Shown here: positions 44,032 to 51,174 of the stretch, piece after piece | Layout of the letters: every line of letters begins with the position of its first letter | Numbering within the stretch: position 1 is the first letter of the stretch | Source: Clostridia bacterium | GTDB lineage: Bacteria > Bacillota > Clostridia > Oscillospirales > Acutalibacteraceae | Reading direction: 5' to 3' | NCBI GenBank assembly: GCA_017415515.1 | Contig: JAFQGI010000027.1 | Span: 17,440 to 81,439, forward strand | DNA: 64,000 bases | Notes under the pieces: generated by a model | The model's input: only the letters and a program-made list of their open reading frames with translations | Database searches by the model: none | Told to the model about the DNA's origin: nothing | Position numbers and translations under genes: made by a program

Positions 44032-44725
44032 TCTTCCTCAAGCTCCTTTCCATCCATTTGACACCCAGGGAAATCAGCGCCACCAGCACGATATAGACGA
44101 TGGCCATGGCGATATAGGGCACGATAAACTCGTAGCTGTTAGTGGCAATGTCCTTGAACGCCACGCACAGGTCCATCGCACCTACGAAGCTGACCACCGA
44201 GGTCTCCTTGATCAGGGCGATAAACTCGTTGCCCATGGTGGGCAGGATATTCTTAATGGCCTGGGGGATAACAATCTTCATCATGGTGGTGCCAAAGCTC
44301 AGACCCACCGCACGACCGGCCTCCATCTGGCCGGGATCCACCGACTGGATGCCGCCGCGCATGATCTCAGAGATGTAGGCGCCGCTGTTGAGGCCGAACA
44401 CGATGATAGCCACCGGCACCGAACGCAGATTAAAGCCCATTAGGGGCAACAGCACGTAGTAAAACACCAGCAGCTGCACCACCATAGGGGTGCCGCGGAA
44501 CAAGGCCACGTAACCGTTGCAGAAGCCGTTGAGCATACGGGGCAGGCGCTTATACTTCGGCATCACACGAACGGCGGCGATGGCGGTGCCGATGACGGTG
44601 CCGATGATCAAGCCCAAGACGGCGATGATCAGGGTGTTCTTCAAGCCCTCCAGCACGTCCCGATAGCCCTCGTATGTGACAAAATATTCGTAGAACGTAT
44701 CTACTTTGATTCTAAAATCGCCCAT
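44015..44725 (-). CDS. Polar amino-acid ABC transporter permease
   Basis: 236 aa, HisMQ/GlnP family. An extracytoplasmic N-terminal stretch, then five or so helices with the family signature [22 protein letters not shown] and the EAA loop [25 protein letters not shown]. It lies 81 bp downstream of the binding-protein gene, with a hairpin in the gap, and overlaps the ATPase gene. Confidence 0.95.
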   Translation of the reverse strand: MGDFRIKVDTFYEYFVTYEGYRDVLEGLKNTLIIAVLGLIIGTVIGTAIAAVRVMPKYKRLPRMLNGFCNGYVALFRGTPMVVQLLVFYYVLLPLMGFNLRSVPVAIIVFGLNSGAYISEIMRGGIQSVDPGQMEAGRAVGLSFGTTMMKIVIPQAIKNILPTMGNEFIALIKETSVVSFVGAMDLCVAFKDIATNSYEFIVPYIAMAIVYIVLVALISLGVKWMERSLRKSDRRN

Positions 44726-44750
44726 TTGCTATTCACTCCAAAACACAACA

Positions 44751-44780
44751 ATGCCTCACCGCCCAAAGGCGGTGAGGTAT
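44751..44780 (-). promoter_or_regulatory. Intra-operon hairpin after the binding-protein gene
   Basis: ATACCTCACCGCC / GGCGGTGAGGCAT with a 4-nt loop and a poor U-run (TTGTTGTGTTTTG) on the minus strand. Such partial terminators let cells make more binding protein than permease. Confidence 0.75.
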
Positions 44781-44806
44781 TGTCAAATCTTTGCTTATCG
44801 GCCGAA

Positions 44807-45646
44807 TTACTTGTTGAGCGCCTTCACGATGGCCTTGGCGGGAGCGGCGTCGATCACCACGTAATCGATGTTGCCGTTGAGCAGATCCTGCACGGCCAGA
44901 ACGCCGTTGGCATAACCCTTGCCGGTGACCTTCAGCTTGTTGCTCTTATAGTCACCCTCGCTCTTCACGTACTGCTGACCGGTGGTACCGTTCTGGTAGC
45001 CGATCTTGACCTTCTTCTTCATGCCCTGCAGCACCTTCAGCACGTCGTCGGCGTCCTTGCAATCCTTGAAGGTCTTGTCGTTCTCGCCAACGATGATGCG
45101 CTGAGAAGCCTGGTAGTAGGTGGTGGAGAAGGTGACGTGCTCCTTACGATCCTCCTGGACGGTCAGACCGGCCATGGCGATGTCTGCCTTACCCTGACCC
45201 ACGGAGACGCACACGGCGTCAAACTCCATGTCCAGGATAACCAGCTCTTTGCCCAGATACTCGGCCAGAGCGGCGGCGATCTCCATATCAATGCCGTAGT
45301 AGGAGCTGCCCTTCTTGTACTCGAAGGGGGCAAACTCGGCGTTGGTGGCAACCCACAGCTGGCTGTCACGGTCGCCCTGCTTGGCAGAGGCAACGGCCTT
45401 CTCGTTGCCGTCCTCGTCGTCAAAGTAACGGGCGCAGATGTCGTCGAAGGTGCCGTCCTCCATGATCTTGGCGATGAAGGCGTTGGTCTTCTCCAACAGC
45501 TCGGGCTGGTTCTTGTCCACGCCGAAGGCGTACTCCTCGGTGGTCAGGTCGATCTCGATGACCTTAGCTGCCTTGGGTTTGCCGCAACTGCAGGCCAGAG
45601 TAGCCAGCATAGCCACAACCAGCAACAGGGAAATAATCTTTTTCAT
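44807..45646 (-). CDS. Polar amino-acid ABC binding lipoprotein
   Basis: 279 aa, SBP family 3. Lipobox around LACSC (Cys19/Cys21), then two lobes with typical blocks (DGTFDDICARYF, AEFAPFEYKKGSSYYGIDMEIAAALAEYLGKELVILDMEFDAV, GKADIAMAGLTVQEDRKEHVTFSTTYY, NGTTGQQYVKSEGDY). It delivers an amino acid to the permease/ATPase pair downstream. First gene of the operon, with a promoter and operator-like boxes. Confidence 0.94.
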   Translation of the reverse strand: MKKIISLLLVVAMLATLACSCGKPKAAKVIEIDLTTEEYAFGVDKNQPELLEKTNAFIAKIMEDGTFDDICARYFDDEDGNEKAVASAKQGDRDSQLWVATNAEFAPFEYKKGSSYYGIDMEIAAALAEYLGKELVILDMEFDAVCVSVGQGKADIAMAGLTVQEDRKEHVTFSTTYYQASQRIIVGENDKTFKDCKDADDVLKVLQGMKKKVKIGYQNGTTGQQYVKSEGDYKSNKLKVTGKGYANGVLAVQDLLNGNIDYVVIDAAPAKAIVKALNK

Positions 45647-45691
45647 AAATATACACTCCTTTATTTCTTAATATTATAAGGTGTACTTGCA

Positions 45692-45720
45692 ATCATACGC
45701 TAATCCCGCCGTTTTGTCAA
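45692..45720 (-). promoter_or_regulatory. Promoter of the amino-acid ABC operon
   Basis: On the minus strand: TTGACA, 17-bp spacer, TATGAT. Confidence 0.88.
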
Positions 45721-45728
45721 GTCTTTTT

Positions 45729-45783
45729 TGTATAAGAATGTATAGATTTATGAAAATATACACGTTTTATGTATATATACACT
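45729..45783. promoter_or_regulatory. Tandem ArgR-like operator boxes
   Basis: TATGAAAATATACAC at 45749 and TATGTATATATACAC at 45768 match at 13 of 15 positions, 19 bp apart; a third half-related site TGTATAAGAATGTATA is at 45729. These resemble ARG boxes and lie just upstream of the -35. The protein that binds is inferred. Confidence 0.55.
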
Positions 45784-45802
45784 ATTTTGTCCCTTTGACA
45801 TA

Positions 45803-45836
45803 CAAAAACCGCCTGCCTCAACCGAGGCAGGCGGTA
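45803..45836 (-). terminator. Terminator of the rubrerythrin gene
   Basis: ACCGCCTGCCTCGG / CCGAGGCAGGCGGT followed by TTTTTG on the minus strand. Confidence 0.93.
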
Positions 45837-45865
45837 CGTTTGCGTGAATTCCGCAAGGGCAGCAA

Positions 45866-46399
45866 TCAATAATTCTCTTTGCGGATCTCGAAATAGGACT
45901 GGGGATGGGCGCAGACGGGGCAGGCCAGAGGAGCCTTCTTGCCCATAACCAGGTGACCGCAGTTGCGGCACTCCCAGATGGCCTCGCCGGCCTTTTCAAA
46001 CACCTGCTGCATTTCCACGTTGGAGAGCAGCTTGCGATAGCGCTCCTCGTGGGTCTTCTCGATGGCGGCCACCATACGGAATTGGGCGGCCAGGGCGGTG
46101 AAGCCCTCCTCCTCGGCGTCCTTGGCGAACTGGTCGTACATCTCGGTCCACTCGTAGTATTCGCCCTCGGCGGCGGCCTTCAGGTTGGCGGCGGTGTCGC
46201 CGATGCCCTGCAGAGCCTTAAACCACAATTTGGCGTGCTCTTTTTCGTTGTTGGCGGTCTGCTCGAAGATGGCGGCAATCTGCTGATAACCCTCCTTCTT
46301 GGCGACGGATGCGAAATAGGTGTACTTGTTGCGAGCCTGACTCTCGCCGGCAAACGCCTCGGCCAGGTTGCGCTCGGTTTTGGTGCCTTTCAGTTCCAT
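45866..46399 (-). CDS. rbr: Rubrerythrin
   Basis: 177 aa. NADH-linked peroxide reductase of anaerobes. N-terminal ferritin-like di-iron domain with ExxH motifs ([37 protein letters not shown]) and a C-terminal rubredoxin-like Fe(Cys)4 site ([23 protein letters not shown]). SD AGGAGG and a TTGTTT-16-TATAAT promoter lie upstream on the minus strand. Monocistronic. Indicates an oxygen-sensitive host. Confidence 0.96.
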   Translation of the reverse strand: MELKGTKTERNLAEAFAGESQARNKYTYFASVAKKEGYQQIAAIFEQTANNEKEHAKLWFKALQGIGDTAANLKAAAEGEYYEWTEMYDQFAKDAEEEGFTALAAQFRMVAAIEKTHEERYRKLLSNVEMQQVFEKAGEAIWECRNCGHLVMGKKAPLACPVCAHPQSYFEIRKENY

Positions 46400-46530
46400 A
46401 ATGATACCTCCTGATAGAAATTTCGGTTATTTTTATTATATCCCATTTTTTACAAAAAACAAGAGGTTTTTTGTGCACCGACAAGAATTTGTTCCAAGCA
46501 CCTCTCTCATTACTCATTCCTAATTCCTCA

Positions 46531-46559
46531 TTGCTCATTTCCCTAAATTGTGCTATAAT
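46531..46559 (+). promoter_or_regulatory. Promoter of trmO
   Basis: TTGCTC, 17-bp spacer, TATAAT. Confidence 0.75.
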
Positions 46560-46594
46560 CCCTTTGTAAACGATACCTTTTAGGAGGAATGGCT

Positions 46595-47266
46595 ATGGAA
46601 ATCACCCCCATCGCCCACATCCGCACGGATTTTGGGTCCAAATTCGGCGTGCCGCGTCAAAGCGGTGTAGTGGAAGAATTGCAAGCCCGCATCGTCTTTG
46701 AGCCCGCCTACCGCAACCCCGACGCCCTGCGAGGGCTGGAAGATTTTTCTCATTTGTGGATCTTGTGGCATTTTTCGGAGGTGAAACAGGAGGGCTGGAG
46801 CCCCACGGTGCGTCCCCCTCGCTTGGGGGGCAACACCCGCATGGGCGTTTTTGCCACCCGTTCCCCCTATCGCCCCAATCCCATCGGCCTGTCGGCGGTG
46901 AAGATCGTGGGCGTCGACCTGCACACCCCCGAAGGTCCCGTCATCACCGTGGCGGGGGCCGACCTGATGGACGGCACCCCCATCTTTGACCTGAAGCCCT
47001 ATCTCGCCTATGCCGACAGCCACCCCGATGCCAAGGGCGGCTTTGTCGAGGGGCTCACCGATCGCTCTGTGCGGGTGGATTGCGACACCGCCCTGCTGAA
47101 CGGCCTGCCGGAGGACACCCGAAAAAGCCTGTTGGCGGTGCTGGCTCACGACCCCCGCCCCACCTATCAAAACGACCCCGAACGGGTCTACGGCATGGAA
47201 TTTGCCGGGCACAACGTACGCTTTACGGTGGCGGATGGGGTGCTGAAAGTCGTAGAGTTTGATTAA
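46595..47266 (+). CDS. trmO: tRNA t6A37 N6-methyltransferase TrmO-type
   Basis: 223 aa, UPF0066/TsaA family; methylates t6A37 in tRNA-Thr using SAM. Signature GGNTRMGVFATRSPYRPNPIGLS and the N-terminal ITPIAHIRTDFGSKFGVPRQSG are clear. C-terminal extension DPRPTYQNDPERVYGMEFAGHNVRF is typical of the bacterial family. Start ATG 46595, 7 bp after AGGAGG (ATG 46589 is too close). Functionally it acts after TsaD. Confidence 0.93.
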   Translation: MEITPIAHIRTDFGSKFGVPRQSGVVEELQARIVFEPAYRNPDALRGLEDFSHLWILWHFSEVKQEGWSPTVRPPRLGGNTRMGVFATRSPYRPNPIGLSAVKIVGVDLHTPEGPVITVAGADLMDGTPIFDLKPYLAYADSHPDAKGGFVEGLTDRSVRVDCDTALLNGLPEDTRKSLLAVLAHDPRPTYQNDPERVYGMEFAGHNVRFTVADGVLKVVEFD

Positions 47267-47281
47267 TTTTTCAATTTTTTG

Positions 47282-47310
47282 TTGCTTTTGGTCGGAATTT
47301 GTGATATACT
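47282..47310 (+). promoter_or_regulatory. Promoter of the acyltransferase-like gene
   Basis: TTGCTT, 17-bp spacer, TATACT. Confidence 0.75.
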
Positions 47311-47373
47311 CCTTAATTGTGAACGATTTGTTAACAAGCGAAAACCACAATCCAACACCCGAGGAGGACACTT

Positions 47374-48222
47374 ATGGGACGAGCCGACGGCAAACTGTTG
47401 CGCCACACCGACCCTATGTACCGCTTAGCAGCGCACATTATGAAAAAGCGCAGCGACTCTTTGAATTCCATTACCTTAGACATTCCGTTAGACCCGATTG
47501 ACAAATACATCCGCATGAAGAAAAAAGAGGGCCAAAGCATGAGCCACATGGCGGTGATTCTTGCCGCCGTCAACCGCACCATCTGCGAATACCCCGCCCT
47601 CAACCGCTTTGTGGTGAACAAGCGCATCTATGCCCGCAACGAGATCGCCATCGGTATGGTGGTGCTGCGTGCCGGCGCCACCGGCGCCGAAACCATGGGC
47701 AAGATCTATCTCCAACCCGAGGACACCATCATCGACGTGGAAAACCGCATCCAGAAATACGTGGAGGACAACCGGGACACCGGCGGCGAAAACGCCACCG
47801 ACAAGATCATCAACACCCTGGTGGGTCTGCCCGGTCTGATGCGGGTGGCGGTAGCGCTGCTCAAATGGATGGACTGGCACAACCTGCTGCCCAAGGCCAT
47901 CATCAACGCCAGCCCCATGCACAACACCATGGTGTTCACCAACCTGGCTTCCATCCGCACCAACCACATCTACCATCACGCCTACGATTTCGGCACCACC
48001 AGCCTGGTGATGGCCGCCGGCAACACCCGCGAGGTGCCCCGCCGCACCCGTGAGGGCGAGATCGTCCACGAAAAGTGTTTGCCCTTGGGCCTTGTGATGG
48101 ACGAGCGCATCGCCAGCGGTTATTATTTCGCCTGTGCCTTCCGCCGCGTGAAGGAGTATCTCAAAAATCCTGCCCTGCTGGAAGAGCCGCCGGAGAAGGT
48201 TTTGCCCGATCCCGAGCTGTAA
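47374..48222 (+). CDS. Stand-alone 2-oxoacid dehydrogenase E2-like domain, degenerate
   Basis: 282 aa, similar to the catalytic domain of dihydrolipoamide acyltransferases and chloramphenicol acetyltransferase, with no lipoyl or E1-binding domain. The C-terminal core motif HRxxDG, which holds the catalytic His, reads ERIASG here (Glu244, Ser248), so classic acyl transfer is unlikely. Other blocks (MSHMAVILAAVNRTICEYPALNRFVV, GTTSLVMAAGNTREV) fit the fold. Own promoter and terminator. Function unknown. Confidence 0.8.
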   Translation: MGRADGKLLRHTDPMYRLAAHIMKKRSDSLNSITLDIPLDPIDKYIRMKKKEGQSMSHMAVILAAVNRTICEYPALNRFVVNKRIYARNEIAIGMVVLRAGATGAETMGKIYLQPEDTIIDVENRIQKYVEDNRDTGGENATDKIINTLVGLPGLMRVAVALLKWMDWHNLLPKAIINASPMHNTMVFTNLASIRTNHIYHHAYDFGTTSLVMAAGNTREVPRRTREGEIVHEKCLPLGLVMDERIASGYYFACAFRRVKEYLKNPALLEEPPEKVLPDPEL

Positions 48223-48228
48223 GAAAGA

Positions 48229-48267
48229 GAAAAGCCTATGCAACCAATGGTTGCATAGGCTTTTCTG
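48229..48267 (+). terminator. Terminator
   Basis: AAAAGCCTATGCAACCA / TGGTTGCATAGGCTTTT. Confidence 0.93.
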
Positions 48268-48287
48268 TTTGGGATACGCTCTCGTCT

Positions 48288-48843
48288 CGTCAGCCTTCCC
48301 CTCGAGGGGAAGGTGTCGCGGCGTCAGCCGTGACGGATGAGGTGGCAAGGTGGCGCAGGATGTCGTTGCATACTTTGTCAAATTGTTGGTTGACTTCTCG
48401 GTTGGAATAGCGTAAAACCACCATCCCCAACGAGGCGAAATATGCATCTCGTTCCTTGTCCGCTTGCTGTCCCTCATCCATATAATGTTGTGAGCCGTCC
48501 AGCTCAATAACTAATTTCTTTTCCGCACAATAAAAATCAGCAATGTATTGTCCCATCACTTTTTGACGATTGAATGTCACGGATAGCCCTTTCAAAAAAT
48601 CGTACCACAAATGTCGTTCTTCTTTGGTCATACTCTTGCGCAATTCTTGTGCGTTGCGAGTTAACTTTGAGTTGTTTCGTTCGTTCATATAACACCTCAT
48701 CCGACCTCGCTTCGCTCGGCCACCTTCCCCTCAAGGGGAAGGCTTTCTCGGGAATATGGCGTCAGCCATATTCGAGGGGCGACAACAAAACCAACGACCT
48801 GTACTATCTAACAGTCGCCCCGCCCCTCAAGGGGAGGCTTTTT
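48288..48843 (-). mobile_element. Family B cassette with DUF559 gene, copy 1
   Basis: About 556 bp. Ends share AGCCTTCCCC, a CGAG or TGAG loop, GGGGAAGGTG, a variable inner stem (TCGCGGC/GCCGTGA on the left, GCCGAGC/CGAGGTC on the right) and GGATGAGGTG. The gene side is extended by a family D unit. A near-identical copy in the same orientation lies at 50604-51160; together they bracket the aconitase X pair. Confidence 0.8.
48291..48688 (-). CDS. DUF559 endonuclease-fold protein, copy 1
   Basis: 132 aa from ATG 48688. Motifs: AQELRKSMTKEERHLWYDFLK, FNRQKVMGQYIADFYC, LVIELDGSQHYMDEG; the putative acidic residues and His are present. Its SD is GATGAGGTG, which is the conserved box of the repeat itself, and the last 20 or so residues (HLATSSVTADAATPSPRGEG) and the TGA stop are also encoded by the repeat. 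About 93% identical to the copy at 50607 and clearly related to the one at 6226. Function not established. Confidence 0.85.
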
Positions 48844-48849
48844 CGTGTC

Positions 48850-49293
48850 TTACTCAACCACCACAACGCCGTCTTCTTTGACGGTGACGGTCATACCCTC
48901 TTTGACATAGTCGAGGAATTCCTCGCCCAAGCTATCCACCACCGGCATCTGCACGTCCGGCAGCCACACGGAGGCCAGGATGGAGCCTGCCGCCGCCAGC
49001 GAGTCGATGGGCTGAGAGAACAGCATACAGGCGGGCTGACGATTCATGGCGCAGGCGCAATACAGCACCAGACCGCCCGTAGTCGAGCCGATGGTCTGGG
49101 GCAGGCACACCGCCTTGCCCGCCAGCTCACGGCCGTGGAGGTCGGGGTTGTTCTGGTCGCCGCAGGTAGCCTTTTTGTCGCCGAACTGCAAAGCACCCTG
49201 CAAGGAAGCCAGGGTGTTGAAGCCGCCGTGGGACACCACCGCCTCGGCGGTGACGGTGCCGGGGGCAACCACGCGTCCTTTAAACTCTTTCAT
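48850..49293 (-). CDS. Aconitase X small (swivel) subunit
   Basis: 147 aa, DUF126 swivel domain: MKEFKGRVVAPGTVTAEAVV...GGFNTLASLQGALQFGD...TIGSTTGGLVLYCACAMNRQPACM. It pairs with the large subunit encoded 1 bp upstream (its stop is TGA, then A, then this ATG). Known AcnX enzymes are dehydratases for cis-3-hydroxyproline or, in archaea, phosphomevalonate; which applies here cannot be told from sequence alone. SD AGGGAGG. Confidence 0.9.
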   Translation of the reverse strand: MKEFKGRVVAPGTVTAEAVVSHGGFNTLASLQGALQFGDKKATCGDQNNPDLHGRELAGKAVCLPQTIGSTTGGLVLYCACAMNRQPACMLFSQPIDSLAAAGSILASVWLPDVQMPVVDSLGEEFLDYVKEGMTVTVKEDGVVVVE

Positions 49294-49294
49294 T

Positions 49295-50569
49295 TCAGTT
49301 GCCTCCCTTCGTGATCTTTTCGAGGATCTCATCCTCGGTGTAATAGCGGGCGGTGGTATAGGTGCGCAGCTTGTTGCTGCTGGTCATCACCGGCATCGCC
49401 TTACACAAGGGGTTATTCATATACATCAAGGGGCAGATATAGGAGAGGATGACGCCGGTAGCCGCCAGACGAGCGGCATACTCGGTCTTTTCAAACTCCG
49501 CTTTGACGGCGGGGGCGGTGGTGAACACGGTGGGCACCAGCACCTTCTTATGGCCGGACTCCTTGAGCCCCTGCTCTACACGCTCGGTCCAATCCACCAA
49601 CTGCTGAAAACTCATGTGGGGGCAACCCACAAAGCACAGCTTCGGCTTGGCGGCGGGGTTTTTCCACATCACGGGATAGTTGTCCTGCACACGCTGCAGC
49701 TCGGCGTCGTCGATGACGTACACCTGTGCCCCCTCGGCGATGAGGCTCTCCCCCTGCTCCTTGGCTTCGGGGGTGAGGTTGTGGATGTGATACAGACCCA
49801 CCGCACCGTTGGAGGCGGTGGCGGCGCCAAAGTCTTTGAGATAGGCGCAGGCCTCGTCGGTCAGTTCCTCGCCCAACCACTTGTCCATACCGTAGATATA
49901 GGGCACGTCCTCCATCACCTTCATGCCGATGGCGGAGCCCAGCAGCTGTGCCTCGGGCTTTTTGGTGGTCTGAACCTTAATGATCCAGGTGGCCTTACGC
50001 CCCTCATCGGTCAAGAGACCGAAATGGGGCACGTAGCCGGCGATGGAGCCCATAATGTCCATAATGCCGCTGTTGCGGTTGCAACGGGCGCCCAGCACCG
50101 AGTTGGCGTACACCACGGCGGAGGACTCCGCCCAAGACAGCACCTCGCCCTTTTTCGGCTTGTTGCCCATCTGGTCCAGATAGCAGGCGCAGGTGAAGGC
50201 GTTGTCGTCCATCAGACCCAACTCCTTTAGCTGGCTCTCATAGGACTCCTGGGTGGCGTACATGATCTTGTTGAAAATGAAATTTTGCAGAAAATTGGCG
50301 GGGACGTTCTTGTCCACGGGGCGGGGGTCCACCGAAAATTTCTGCTGAGAGATGGCGCCGTCGTCGATCAGCTTTTGCATTAGATCAAAAACGGGGGTCA
50401 TCATTTTCAGACCGAAAGAGGTGACCAGGTGGTTATATTCAGAGGTGACCGGCACCATTTTGTCTGCGCCGAAGGTGTCGCCGTACATCACCAAGGTCTT
50501 CCACACTTTCGCCATGGTTTCGCCCTGGGAGCCATTCAGTATGGCCTGTTGTTCGTCGGTCAGAAACAT
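49295..50569 (-). CDS. Aconitase X large (catalytic) subunit
   Basis: 424 aa, DUF521 family: MFLTDEQQAILNGSQGETMAKVWKTLVMYGDTFGADKMVPVTSEYNHL in outline (positions 1-48), VVYANSVLGARCNRNSGIMDI with a likely iron-sulfur Cys, and CFVGCPHMSFQQL. Separate large and small subunits are the archaeal and anaerobe form; many proteobacteria have them fused. An OYE-type reductase lies upstream on the same strand beyond the copy-2 cassette. SD AAAGGATG; the promoter must lie in or beyond that cassette. Confidence 0.92.
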   Translation of the reverse strand: MFLTDEQQAILNGSQGETMAKVWKTLVMYGDTFGADKMVPVTSEYNHLVTSFGLKMMTPVFDLMQKLIDDGAISQQKFSVDPRPVDKNVPANFLQNFIFNKIMYATQESYESQLKELGLMDDNAFTCACYLDQMGNKPKKGEVLSWAESSAVVYANSVLGARCNRNSGIMDIMGSIAGYVPHFGLLTDEGRKATWIIKVQTTKKPEAQLLGSAIGMKVMEDVPYIYGMDKWLGEELTDEACAYLKDFGAATASNGAVGLYHIHNLTPEAKEQGESLIAEGAQVYVIDDAELQRVQDNYPVMWKNPAAKPKLCFVGCPHMSFQQLVDWTERVEQGLKESGHKKVLVPTVFTTAPAVKAEFEKTEYAARLAATGVILSYICPLMYMNNPLCKAMPVMTSSNKLRTYTTARYYTEDEILEKITKGGN

Positions 50570-50603
50570 TGAAAATCATCCTTTCTTGTGTGTTTGGTGT
50601 CCA

Positions 50604-51160
50604 CGTCAGCCTTCCCCTTGAGGGGAAGGTGTCGCGGCGTTAGCCGTGACGGATGAGGTGGCAAGGTGGTGCAGAATATCGTTGCATACTCTGTCAAATT
50701 GTTGGTTGACTTCTCGGTTGGAATAGCGTAAAACCACCATCCCCAACGAGGCAAAATACGCATCTCTCTCCTTGTCCGCTTGTTGTCCTTCATCCATATA
50801 ATGTTGTGAGCCGTCCAGCTCAATGACTAATTTCTTTTCCGCACAATAAAAATCAGCAATGTATTGTCCCATCACTTTTTGACGATTGAATGTCACTGGT
50901 AATCTTTTCAAAAAATCGTACCACAAGTGCCGTTCTTCTTTGGTCATACTTTTGCGCAATATTTGTGCGTTGTGAGTTAACTTTGAGTTGTTTCGTTCAT
51001 TCATAAAACACCTCATCCGACCTCGCTTCGCTCGGCCACCTTCCCCTCAAGGGGAAGGCTTTCTCGGGAATATGGCGTCAGCCATATTCGAGGGGCGACA
51101 ACGAAACCAACGACCTGTACTATCTAACAGTCGCCCCGCCCCTCAAGGGGAAGGCTTTTT
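50604..51160 (-). mobile_element. Family B cassette with DUF559 gene, copy 2
   Basis: About 557 bp, aligned end to end with copy 1 (48288-48843), including the family D tail (TCGGGAATATGGCGTCAGCC and CAACGACCTGTACTATCTAA). Same orientation as copy 1. It separates the OYE-type reductase gene from the aconitase X pair. Confidence 0.8.
50607..51004 (-). CDS. DUF559 endonuclease-fold protein, copy 2
   Basis: 132 aa from ATG 51004. Differs from copy 1 at about nine or ten positions (for example NAQILRK for NAQELRK, KRLPVT for KGLSVT), none in the putative active-site motifs YIADFYC or IELDGSQHY. The repeat again supplies SD and stop (NAATPSPQGEG). Intact reading frames in three copies suggest selection for the protein. 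Confidence 0.85.
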
Positions 51161-51174
51161 AGCATCTGCCGTCA

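Noticed and set aside
48850-50569. Naming the aconitase X enzyme phosphomevalonate dehydratase or hydroxyproline dehydratase
   Set aside because: Both activities exist in the family and the window gives no deciding residue or pathway context that I can verify.
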